From Solenopsis invicta (lineage: Eukaryota > Arthropoda > Insecta > Hymenoptera > Formicidae), in assembly GCF_016802725.1 (NCBI RefSeq), contig NC_052667.1:1640501-1704500 (forward strand): a stretch of 64,000 nucleotides of DNA. The letters run 5' to 3'. This document shows, one piece after another, positions 26,701-35,800 of the stretch; the stretch's first letter is position 1; each line of letters starts with the position of its first letter. The notes beneath the pieces are model-generated. The model was not told the DNA's origin. It saw nothing but the letters and a program-made list of their open reading frames with translations, and searched no databases. Both the position numbers and the translations under genes were made by a program.

Positions 26701-29700
26701 CGCGGACGTGCGGGATCGCGGGAATTGCGCGCGGAGAAATTACTCCTCGAGGAGAAACGTCAATATCGCGGGAGTTAACGAAACATAGTCATGAATATAC
26801 ATAAACGCGGTGCCGCGCGTTTCGAGTTCGCGTTTCATTCGAAATAAAAATAACGAGCGAACCCGCGCGATAAATTGCCGCGGTGTACAACATGTAATTG
26901 CGACGATAGCGTTTCGTATTGCCCTTACACAAGCGCCGATGACCGCTCGTCCGCTCGCCCGCTCGCGTTTCACGCGCCGCGCATAGTTTTCGACGGCGAG
27001 AGAGTCGAACTTTCGGTATGATCTGCATGACAATACGATCATAACTTACATTTACAGCACCCGCGTGCTGTTACTACTCCGTTAATGAAAGCTATTTTCG
27101 ATGTACGGCCGCACGCCGCGGTCGGCACGCCGCAACAGTCATTATCGGACGTAGTCGAACCGATACTCTCGCGATTCAAATACAGACGGTCTATCTATTC
27201 CGTCTCATTAACTCTTTTTATGTCTTATATACTTTTATTAATTCCAAAAACATGTATCCTCTGTCTAAAATTATCTAAAAAAATATAGTGCAATATTAAC
27301 AATTGGATTACGCCAAAGCAAAATATTGCACGGAAAGAACAATTTTACTAAAATGGATCTAAAAATAATTATGTTAAATTATTTAAAAAATTGTATCAGA
27401 CATTTAATTTGGTTGTTAGAATCTCAAAACTATTTGCAGTAATATTATCATACTTAAACTTTCTACATAATTATTTTGATATATGGCCAACATAAAATTA
27501 TGTTTTGTATCTTGTGGCTAAATTTTAGAAGCTGCAGTAAAATTGTTCTTTTTGTGTGCAAGTGCTATTTTTTAAATTTTCAAGAAAAAAGAAAACTTAT
27601 CGTAATAATGCCATGAGCAAAGATATGAGCAGTCAGTCTCTACAAAAATTTTTAATTAAGTTTTAATATTAAAAAATTGTATTAAAGTGATTAAAATTTC
27701 AAAATATTAAAAGTACAAGTAAAAATGCAAAAGTTGCATCGTTCACTTTTTCGTCGCTCGTAATAGCACTTTCCATGGGGATGAATATATGGAAAAAAGG
27801 ATTTTACTAAAATATCTAAAAATTTAGTCAGATACAAATCTGAAAATAATTCTATTGTCAACCAACAAAATAAGTATGTAGAACGCTGAAGCTAATTATT
27901 AAAATAAATGCAAAACTTTTTGCGACGTTGCTGATGCTTAAATTTCATAATTATTTTGATGGCTTAAATTTCATAATTATTTTGATGGCATAACAAAAAA
28001 ATTATTTTCATATCAGTATAGAACTTAATTTTTAGATAATTTAGCAAAACCGTTCTTTCCATGTATGTAATAACAACGCAGCACTTACGACTCATTCGTA
28101 CAATAAAACGTATTGGCACAATTTAGCACTTGCGCAATGTTCTGCTATGAAGACGCCTCAATTAATAAAACTGCGATATATCAATTATCGTACAATGTAA
28201 AAAGCAACATTGGATTAACGTTGATCAGTTTCGATCTGTTTTTTATTGCCGTCTTTTACTGCACGTAGATACACAGCGTGTTCGTGGGGAATCGTACGCC
28301 CGACCGTTCTGATCTTGGGACGAATGGATGGCACCGTAGAAATTTGGGATCTCATAATCAAGAGCCACGAGACAAGTTTCGTGCAGAGTTTGTCAGGTCG
28401 GATAATTACGGGCATCTACACGCACGAGCTACCCCTGGAGCTGCAGTGTATCGGATTTTGCGACTTCAATGGCTCCTTAAGAATGTTCACCGCGCCGCGC
28501 GTTTTATTGACGTACGACGTAGGTGACGTCGAATGGATGAAAAAGTTCGTTGACCGACAAGTTCAAAGGGTGAGATAAAAAGAGATATATCGAAAACGTT
28601 AAAGATTAAACATCAAAAATTTATATTTCGCAAAAAGCAAATGTGTTTTCATTATATGGAAAAAATCGCGTAGTGAACAGTAACGATAGTAATAAAAAAA
28701 TTCAGCAATACCATTTTAGAGCAAAATATTTTAGAATAATTAACCGAGTTTTCATTATATCACTCTCAATAATGTAGCTGTATTTAATACGCTACGCGAA
28801 AACATCATTTTACACGGCACGTTTGTGCGTATTCGCTTCATAAAATTTTATGCTTCTATAAGACGAAAATATACCGGCACTTAATAGGAATCGTGTTCGT
28901 AAAAAAAAAAAAAAATCCATTTCTCTTCGTTCTGTTATTTCCACTGTAATTTACCGTAAATTTTACCGTGTGCTAACGGCAGTAAAAATTTCTTCATTCT
29001 TTCTGTCCGTATACGATTGTCTATTTCCGTGTATGATCAGATAAGTGAGTTTCAAGCCTGGCAGGAAACGTGGCGCAAAACAAATCTCGAGGATATCAAA
29101 ATAAAGAAGATGCTCAGTAAAATAGAAGTGGAGAAAAAGCGTTTGGAGGAAGAGGAGAAAATTAAAGCTGACACAATTGATGCTCGCGTGACCACACCTG
29201 CGAAGCACGCGGTACACGATCAATCTAATATTCCACATTGATGATTAATTCTACGGTTTCATTCTATAGCACGCTTCGGACGGCAATTCGCACGGCGGAT
29301 AACCGCAGCCGAACGAATCGAGCGTTTATAGCCCGCACGTAAATAACGATACCTTCGCGAATCACTCCTATTAAGCTGGACCCTCCCGATCAAAAATTTA
29401 GTGCTACTCGAGTGGGTATAGGGCTATAGAGATCCGCGAATCCCTGGTGCCATCGGTTCATACAAGCGCGTGCTGCGAAAGGAAACGATCTCTCTTTTTC
29501 TACTAAGTTAATTTCGTACTATTCACAGCGTCGGAAGCCCTGGCAGTTCCTCGAAGAAGCCAAGGAACGATGGAAGTCAATGGAAATAAAGCGCATGCAA
29601 CGACTGATCCTGTGGAAAAAAGGGCTGAGAAAAGACGTCCTCGAGAAGCAACGCGAGCCGATTCTTAGGCTGCGGCAGGAGGCGAGGACAAAGAAGCGCA

Positions 29701-30777
29701 AGATACGCGAGATCCTGAATTTGCAGGACAAGATCTTTGAGGAAACGGTCGTGTTCCTCTTCCCGGAGCAGCGTCAGGAGCGCAGAGAAACTTTGTTGCC
29801 GCCTTTGCCAGTTTCTGCGGCCGACAGACGCTTAACGATCGACGAGTTCATTAAGAAGGAAACCGCTCCTCGAAAAGAAGTACGTCAAGAGAATCAATTA
29901 ATCTTACGGCAATCCTTTGCAAATAATTAGCGCGCAGTATTGCGCGCAGTATTGCGCGCTTCGCAAATAATATAAAAAGCATTTACGCTCTCGCATAAAA
30001 TGTACACTACGATGCAAAGTTATAAAATATCGATACGATCGCTCAGAGACTATTAAGCACATCGTAGGAACATTCTAGTAAGAACTATATGATAAATTTC
30101 TCTTTAAAATAGTTGAGTCTCGCTTATATACACTGTTAAAAAAGTACATTAAATTTTATGTACATATAACAGAAGCAAATTTCAAGCAGGTACATTAAAA
30201 ATATTAAAAAATGTTTTTTAAATGTTTTTTAATGTTCAAGTAACTTTTCAGTTACATATACATTAAAAATGTACTTATGAAACTTAAAAGCACATTAAAT
30301 TTCACGACGATTTTAAATTAACAGTATATTTTATTTATTTAAAATGAGAAACAAATAACGCAGACTATTTCACTCGCACACATTATATTGTCAAGCTAGT
30401 ATTATGCATATGGACAAAGCTAATAATGTATTTTTTTCTAAGGTTAAATCTCTTACATAAAAATTTTACGTATCAAAGTATTTATTTTCAAGCATGTGCC
30501 AACGACATTAGATAATTATTTTTTCCGTTAAAAGGACGTTTTTGCCGATCCCGAGGAAGAAATTATATACAATTTTCTGGAAGTGCAAGCCGAAGCCCTA
30601 GCCAAATTAAAGAGCACGCCTTTCGAACGCACGTTCAACTGGAGTAAAGTACTCGCGGAAGGGAAGTCGAGGAGAAGATCGATGGACATCGAACTCTTGA
30701 AGTTAAACAGGCCGAAGAAGACGTGCAAAGTGGACGGTGCTGTAAACGATGCATCACGTCTTATCTGCAGCGTATAA
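17564..30777 (+). CDS. WDR63 (DNAI3): Axonemal inner-arm dynein intermediate chain, WDR63/DNAI3-like (13 exons, complete)
   Basis: Spliced gene for a WD-repeat dynein intermediate chain, the family containing WDR63/DNAI3 and algal IC140. These proteins sit at the base of the two-headed I1/f inner dynein arm of motile cilia and flagella; in insects that means sperm tails and chordotonal cilia (family knowledge). Visible: an acidic N-terminus (1-63), a conserved block with GIVRIDLSPLTQKIVGC and SDFLPVKDE (about 130-270), WD-repeat blades from about 393 to 925 with KVLIWSF, IAIWHIPG, DGTIAFWDL, IFAVWRDD and DGTVEIWDL, then a charged K/E/R-rich, coiled-coil-like tail (929-1174). Joined exons give about 1,174 codons, longer than the roughly 890 residues I recall for the human protein; the surplus is mainly at both ends. 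The start at 17564 is preceded by an in-frame TGA at 17528, and the stop TAA is at 30775-30777. Family identity is firm. Exon 3/4 and 11/12 joints are less sure. Confidence 0.92.
18587..18783 (+). CDS. WDR63 (DNAI3): WDR63-like exon 2
   Basis: The acceptor is TTTTGTCAG|CT and the donor is ATG|GTGAAT, entering in phase 1 and leaving in phase 0. It encodes a basic, low-conservation segment (VQDWEKEAKKKIRIEMDD...). A second possible acceptor nine bases on (TACAAG|AT) gives the same frame and would drop three residues. Confidence 0.75.
19072..19503 (+). CDS. WDR63 (DNAI3): WDR63-like exon 3, conserved N-terminal domain
   Basis: The acceptor is TTTTAG|GGA (phase 0). It carries the best conserved N-terminal block of the family: GIVRIDLSPLTQKIVGC, then EDVTTEYPW, SDFLPVKDE and YAYPDEMIFIGY, followed by a T-E-E-G motif and WHNLGSDAEV. 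The proposed donor GAG|GTTTGC is weak, but it is the only GT near the end of homology, and it is phase 0. Confidence 0.85.
20412..20768 (+). CDS. WDR63 (DNAI3): WDR63-like exon 4
   Basis: Codes for AIISFAFNYDQV through DEMCDQ, with a strong donor CAG|GTAATA in phase 0. The 5' edge is uncertain. CAG|GCG at 20411 is frame-compatible with exon 3 but lacks a good pyrimidine tract. Two other acceptors (GAG| at 20358, TATAG| at about 20388) have wrong phase unless a small exon lies between. Confidence 0.7.
21084..21255. mobile_element. AT-rich repeat element, copy 2 (WDR63-like intron 4)
   Basis: Same family and orientation as 6113-6312, slightly shorter. It lies within the intron between exons 4 and 5. 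Confidence 0.6.
21625..21873 (+). CDS. WDR63 (DNAI3): WDR63-like exon 5, entry into the WD propeller
   Basis: 83 codons bounded by TTTTGTCACAG|ATT and GAG|GTATGA, both phase 0. It contains the first WD-like blade, with DKVINDFCWHPFWTGTAIATY, the position where the family has a V-x-W-H-P motif. Confidence 0.88.
22023..22181 (+). CDS. WDR63 (DNAI3): WDR63-like exon 6, WD blades
   Basis: 53 codons between CATAAACAG|ATA and CAG|GTAATG, both phase 0. It shows the strand motif KVLIWSFTD and the family-typical P-x-D-x-N-I-I-V-G-G-C-I-N-G-Q turn, which continues directly into exon 7. Confidence 0.92.
22182..23831 (+). other. WDR63-like intron 6 with CpG-rich island
   Basis: A 1,650-bp intron. Bases 22260-22860 are CpG-rich and open in several frames on both strands, including an antisense frame of 268 codons (23043 to 22237). 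No domain was recognised in any of these frames, and none shows splice or start context beyond chance. The rest is AT-rich. Confidence 0.6.
23832..24163 (+). CDS. WDR63 (DNAI3): WDR63-like exon 7, WD blades
   Basis: Acceptor CTTGCCGCAG|ATC in phase 0, donor CTTAA|GTAAGC in phase 2. It opens with IAIWHIPGKIEQVE and ends with a textbook blade, SEDGTIAFWDL. It follows a 1,650-bp intron that contains a CpG-rich island. Confidence 0.92.
24164..25719 (+). other. WDR63-like intron 7 with CpG-rich island
   Basis: A 1,556-bp intron. Bases 24590-25400 are CpG-rich and Ser/Arg-coding in several frames on both strands (for example 25207 to 24941 antisense). I recognise no protein, and the frames look like by-products of composition. 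Confidence 0.6.
25720..26057 (+). CDS. WDR63 (DNAI3): WDR63-like exon 8
   Basis: The reading frame is open back to a TGA at 25709; the acceptor GAAAG|A at 25719 supplies the single base that exon 7 needs. It encodes WRPSEKDIRE, a basic RRKKK run, and the stretch FKILDRVFKPDYILAI. The donor GAAG|GTAAAG leaves phase 1. The ATG at 25799 is internal, not a start. Confidence 0.85.
26275..26503 (+). CDS. WDR63 (DNAI3): WDR63-like exon 9, WD blade
   Basis: Acceptor GCAACAG|GTGAT. The junction restores G-T-V-E-G-D-F-G, the family's G-T-E-E-G-type turn, then HDGPVTSAVRSNYY and IFAVWRDD. The donor GTCGG|GTGGGT leaves phase 2. Confidence 0.9.
27326..27561. mobile_element. Palindromic element in WDR63-like intron 9
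   Basis: The left end TTGCACGGAAAGAACAATTT is the inverted match of the right end AAAATTGTTCTTTTTGTGTG followed by CAA. No coding frame. The following element at 27786 has similar ends. Confidence 0.65.
27786..28066. mobile_element. Second palindromic element in WDR63-like intron 9
   Basis: The left end ATATGGAAAAAAGGATTTTA matches the complement of the right end AAAACCGTTCTTTCCATGTA. It contains the duplicated 26-bp unit at 27937-27988. Confidence 0.6.
28269..28569 (+). CDS. WDR63 (DNAI3): WDR63-like exon 10, last WD blades
   Basis: Acceptor CACGTAG|ATAC completes a Gly codon with exon 9. It contains YTACSWGIVRPTV, then GRMDGTVEIWDL and a degenerate final blade (FCDFNGSLRMF). The donor AGG|GTGAGA is phase 0. 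Confidence 0.92.
29041..29187 (+). CDS. WDR63 (DNAI3): WDR63-like exon 11, start of charged tail
   Basis: Acceptor GTATGATCAG|ATA in phase 0. It encodes a Lys/Glu-rich segment likely to be helical (ISEFQAWQETWRKT, then KKRLEEEEKIKAD). Two in-frame donors are possible: CGC|GTGACC after 29187 and GCG|GTACAC after 29211. Both are mediocre; the alternatives differ by eight residues. Confidence 0.8.
29529..29879 (+). CDS. WDR63 (DNAI3): WDR63-like exon 12, charged tail
   Basis: 117 codons between TATTCACAG|CGT and GAA|GTACGT, both phase 0. The product is strongly basic and heptad-like (RRKPWQFLEEAKERWK, KKGLRKDVLEKQRE, RTKKRKIREILNLQ), consistent with a coiled coil contacting other dynein arm subunits (inference). 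Confidence 0.85.
30131..30326. mobile_element. Palindromic element in the last WDR63-like intron
   Basis: CACTGTTAAAAAAGTACATT at the left is mirrored by a right end TTTTAAATTAACAGTAT, with GTACATT and AATGTAC motifs inside. It lies 200 bases upstream of exon 13. Confidence 0.5.
30535..30777 (+). CDS. WDR63 (DNAI3): WDR63-like exon 13 (stop codon)
   Basis: The acceptor GTTAAAAG|GAC joins exon 12 in phase 0 to give RKE-DVFADPEEEIIY. The exon ends with TAA at 30775-30777 after a Lys/Arg-rich C-terminus (KLNRPKKTCKV). No AATAAA is present within the next 600 bases, so the poly(A) site is not assigned. Confidence 0.85.
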   Translation, partial: DVFADPEEEIIYNFLEVQAEALAKLKSTPFERTFNWSKVLAEGKSRRRSMDIELLKLNRPKKTCKVDGAVNDASRLICSV

Positions 30778-32559
30778 AACATGTACGGAGATACATCTCT
30801 ATTTTACATTTCGACTTGTGTTTTTCTATTTCTGAGGTGCCAGATTTGTAGTTCAGATTTATATGGATTGACTTTTTTTTTATAAAATTCGTTAGATTTA
30901 CGAAGAGAAGAGAATTTCACAAAAGATTAATTCGATGCGCTAAACGACATGACAACGGCGTGACACAGCAATTTCTGTATCAATTTATTTTCGAGTTGGA
31001 CGATGTCAAAGTTCGAATACGCTACAACAATTTTTACTAGTTTAGATGAACTGCACTGTGATGTTTCATAATTCTGTAACATTATTTCACGAATCTACAG
31101 TTGTAATATAATATATTTTAACAGGCTACGAAGAGAAAGCTTTCTTTTCTTTCTAGCTCTATAGCTCTGTTAAAATATATTCAATTCTGAAATTACGTCC
31201 ATCATTTTGATTGCATTTCTGATAATGCAGACTCTAATGTAATAGCGCTGTTGGAAAATGAAACTACGTATCCCCGCGAGTGTCACGTAAGTTTACTTTT
31301 AGAGATTCCTTTTAATCCCTTTAATCAGAACTGTACTCGTGGCTGTAATGGCCACCTTTGAAACAAGTAAAGTCCAGAGTCCACAAATATAATCTGATTT
31401 TGTAAGTTTACCGAATAAAGTGGCGTAAAGAGAGAACACGGAGTATTCCGGTCAATTCTCTTACCGTCGTATCTGAAGAAAGAGGAATGCGTATTTTTAT
31501 ATATTGTACCTCCGGACATCGAGAAATCTAATGTGCAAGTCATCACGGTAATTGAATATGTCGATAAACAGAAGATAAACGTGACAGCAAAGAAAATGGA
31601 ACGTCTGAATAAGAAAGAGATAGAAAGGGGAAAATATTTTCTTCAATATTCGTAGATCTTGTATTAGATTGTTACACATGGAAATTCAACTCCATATCGG
31701 TCCTAAAGCGGTTTTACTAAAATTAAAGAATTCCAAGTGCATCTAATTACAATAATTTCACGTACATAATTTACATTTCTTTTTCCATTTCATTTATAAC
31801 AATCTGATAACACTCACGTTGCAACCAATATGCACGAAGTAATTATAGTAATGAAACGTCGCGTGGATAGAAAGTGGAAATATGGCAGTTAAGGGAGACT
31901 GACGATCCTCGCTACGGCGATAAAAGTGACGTAAAGGAATGTCTGGAAGCGGAAAAGACGAAAGGATGGAAGATGGGTCGGCAGCACTCGACGATTTTTC
32001 ATAATTAAAGCGGATTAAAACTCGGCAGCGAGACCGTAAATGAATTTGAAATTTCAAACTGGGTGCGCTGCTCTCCTCCGTTTATCCATCGCACCCCTCG
32101 CTTTCTTTTTGTCATTCTTTCCTGTCGTAAACGGATCAGCGAGGGACCATGGCCACTGGTATGGCGCGCAACTTGTATGGCGAGTTTACTTGCTTTTATT
32201 TCCCTGGAGTAACACACTTCTGCGATTTAATTCACTGCGATGTCCATTCTTGCGGTACGAATGATACTTTTAACATCAAATTTCAGAGAGACTCGCGTGA
32301 TACTTTTGAAAATTCGGTGATACTCGCGTATCGGAGTTAGACAGTCGATCACTACGAAAATATATAAAATGCGTTCTAAAAATAATATCTGTATTATTTC
32401 CGACAGAATACATTTCCGTAAGAATGAAAAAGCTTACGTCGCTAGTGTTTAAATAAAAATACACAGCCCTAAATATCCATAAACAAAAAAGACGCATTGT
32501 AAAAAATGTTCTCGGATAACGATATTTTTTTTTAATATTTTATCCCTCTCGCATTTATT
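30778..32559. other. 3' flank of the WDR63-like gene
   Basis: Probably includes the 3' UTR. The first AATAAA-like signal seen is at about 31413. No other gene seen. Confidence 0.45.
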
Positions 32560-32825
32560 TTCTGCGCGTGTGTATCGATACGCAAGATAGCCGGGTTTAG
32601 CAGCAGAGCGGCCTACGTGTTTAAAATACGGTTGTAACGACGGGACGAGTGCCTAAAGGGCGAAAGCGGTTTTCGACAGAGGTCGAAAACAGTTTTGTAC
32701 GCGGCAGGGACAAGTTGTAATTATTCGAAATAGCGGTGCTTTGTTCTGATCCGCGCGTCAGACGTCGCGCGACGTCGACTCTCATTTCGCCGGCCCTCTC
32801 AACCGCTGTGTACTTGTACCGAAAG
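32560..32825 (+). promoter_or_regulatory. Candidate + strand promoter and noncoding first exon
   Basis: A CpG-rich block within AT-rich DNA, ending in a near-ideal donor, CGAAAG|GTGAGT (GT at 32826). There is no long open frame, so a 5' UTR exon is the natural reading. A TCAG initiator-like motif lies near 32758. The partner exon was not found. Confidence 0.3.
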
Positions 32826-35800
32826 GTGAGTCTGCACGTGCTTCCCTAATAGCGATAATGACCGTATAAAAATTACGCCGCGGGTGAAAAACAGGGAGTA
32901 ACAAAAGGGCCCTTGGCTCTCGACGGGGAATAAAAGGATTTTACTCCATTTACATCCACGCGACGCGCAGCTCCATGAATAACTATTAACGAACTAAATT
33001 AATGACTTATTCCCGAACGTGCACTTTCCTAAAATTACTTGTTGATAAGATGATGGCGTAGCATAATAGAGATTTATAATAATTATTATATAAAAAATTT
33101 TATATTACTTTACATTCTATAAATTTGATATTATTTAAATAATTATTATTATGATATAATAATAAAAATCGATTAATTTAAATTGTCAAGAGTTTGAAGC
33201 ATGTAACATATTGCCGTATAATTTTAAACGCTATACATAAATGTTCAAAACTATATTCGTTCATTATCTTCCACCAAATTTGGAAATAAAAGTAACGTTT
33301 CAGATATTTCTAATTACTTTTATGTGCGCGTGAACTTCTTAACACTCGAAAAGTTTGTGCGCTTTATGCGCGAGTTTCCCTTAATTGCCCTTACCAGACG
33401 AAGGTGAGGAAAGCGAGCGAGACGGAAAGAACAGACGCGAATCAAGAGAATAGGGTTAATAAATAGCAACGGATTATTACCGAAATGTAAGAGCCGGAAT
33501 ACGGCTGCTGGCGCGCGGCAAGTTTCCGAAACTATCCGCACGACCTTCTGCAACTGACTGTCGCCTTATTGCCTAAGTTCGGAACATCCCAGAGGGTGGG
33601 TCACGTTCGTTCTTGCGTACAAGTATTTCTCTATTTTTCTCGCGACACAGGCTCCGCGCTCTTGCCTCCCATCCCTTTCTCATCCCTCTTCCCTCTCGCT
33701 CGCGCGCTTCCTTTTTGGAATTCGCTTTGTCCTGAACGATCAAAGTTTTCCTCGGACCGGTCATGAACAGTATGCGCCGTGCGGGACGATCGTTTTCGCA
33801 ACTTTTCTCCCGCGTCGCTTCCTTCCGCCGAGCATTCGGTCCGTTTATCCAACTGAAAATCATTGGCGACGCGGAACATTCGGCACTAGTTCAAATCTCA
33901 CGTTCGTATAATCTACTGCGCGGTTAAACAACCGGATATACGTATGTGTGATATTCCATGGCATCTAAGAGTAAATCGAAGAAGAATTGGCAAGAGAGAA
34001 GATAACCGTATGTGGTAGTAAAAATTGTTCCATTACAACGACCAGAGCAACGTATAATGCTACCGCGATGATAAATTGGTCAATGCATCACATTCTTGGG
34101 TCGATTACGTAAGAAAATACGTTTGCTCCATTTCTTTGAGTGCCATACTTATATACTTGCGCCTGTATTCCTATTATTCGCAGTAGTGGGCATGTGTGTC
34201 TGTGGAGATATTTCTTTAGAATTTTAAAATAAAATTTCAATAATGTTGAATGTATCATATAAAATTATAATATGGTCTCTAAAATTTTAATTATTCTGTG
34301 AAAATTCTTCGCTACCCTCAGAAAAAATTGGCTCTAAGTTCATTAAAAAATTTATTATGGAAATATTTTAAAATATCTTAATTTTACAATATCATACAAA
34401 ATATAATATCTGAGTATAAAAGAGTCAACTTTTTTTCATATTGATTTCTAAAGCTAAATTACTCATAATGTGCAAGCGCAAAGCTTTCAAAGAAAGAATT
34501 ATTAACATTATTATTTTAATTAACAACAAAAAAAGAAATTCAAAAAAATTGGAGATACCATCTTAATTTTATTTTTTGTGCAGGCATGTTGCAACGTAAT
34601 TAATTTTGTCGTGGAGCGTTTTATTTATTTTTTTTTATAAAACGCGAAAATGTAAAAAAATTGTTGTTTTTCAGTATCTCGTCTAGTTTTTTTTCTAAAA
34701 TATATTCAACCGTTACGCTATTTACGCAAATGCGAATGCATCAGTCAATTTCTCTCTCGGTCGTGTCTAAAAACGCTGGCATGTCAATGGACGTGGAAAA
34801 AAAAGAGCGCTTTCTTTCGTCGCGCCGTAATATCGACGCTGACAGCGCGCAACGGCGCGCGGCACTTTTAATTCTCTACCAATTAATCTCTCTCGAATCC
34901 ATGAATTAGTCCCGGTTCGGAACCGCAGCTGCCCATGGACGGGAGGAGGCTTTTCGGCGATACCGTCACGTCGGTCCGCGCGAGTGATAACGAGGCTCGT
35001 AAAATTGCTACGGTGAACGATGGACGCGTCGATTATTGACGCAGCTGGGATTTGCCTGATACCAAAATCCGGTGTAAAAACCGTCGACCGTTCTGTACAC
35101 TTCATCCGGCATTTACTCCGACGGATCAATTTTTAACGACACTCCCCGCGAATCAGTAACGCGAGACGTAACGCGTCACAAGGAAAAAAAAGAGTGTATC
35201 ATCGATCGCATCGATTTTTTTCCCCAATATTTTACGATCTCTACTGCGACAATTGAAATTTTCTGCAAAAATATTGTCGAAGTATTCTTGCAAAAAATCT
35301 CGATACGATCGTACTTCATGTTGACACAATTGTTGTCACGTGTAATTTCATTTACAAATAAATAATATAATGTAAAATTATCTAAAAAGATAATACATTT
35401 CACCTAGAAGAGAATTATTTTTATTATACTTGTACATTATGTTATTATTTAAATATCACTGATTAGATTATCCCTTATTTTTTTCATTATTCAATAAATA
35501 AATAATCTAATTTTTTCTATCAACATTCTTATGGCTAGTCAATATTCAAAAAATACAGTTAATTATTAGATACATGTACTAAATGCGCGATGCTTTAAAT
35601 TATACCACTTACAAAATTTAAGAAAAAGCACTAAGAATCTTTCGTTTCAATTCTTGACATTATTATCAGATTATACTGTTTGATATTATTTATTTTAACT
35701 TATATTATTTTAACTTAAATTGGCGAATTTTTTGCAGAATCAGACTGTAACGTGTTTCTACAAGACGTCGACATAGAAGCTCGGTATTAACCTCGGCGGC

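Larger units (their letters stand above)
26504..28268 (+). other. WDR63-like intron 9: CpG-rich half plus two related palindromic elements
   Basis: A 1,765-bp intron. The first 690 bases are CpG-rich, with a short purine tract at 26641-26672. The second half is AT-rich and holds two palindromic elements (27326-27561 and 27786-28066). A 26-bp unit is tandemly duplicated at 27937-27962 and 27963-27988. No gene seen. Confidence 0.6.
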
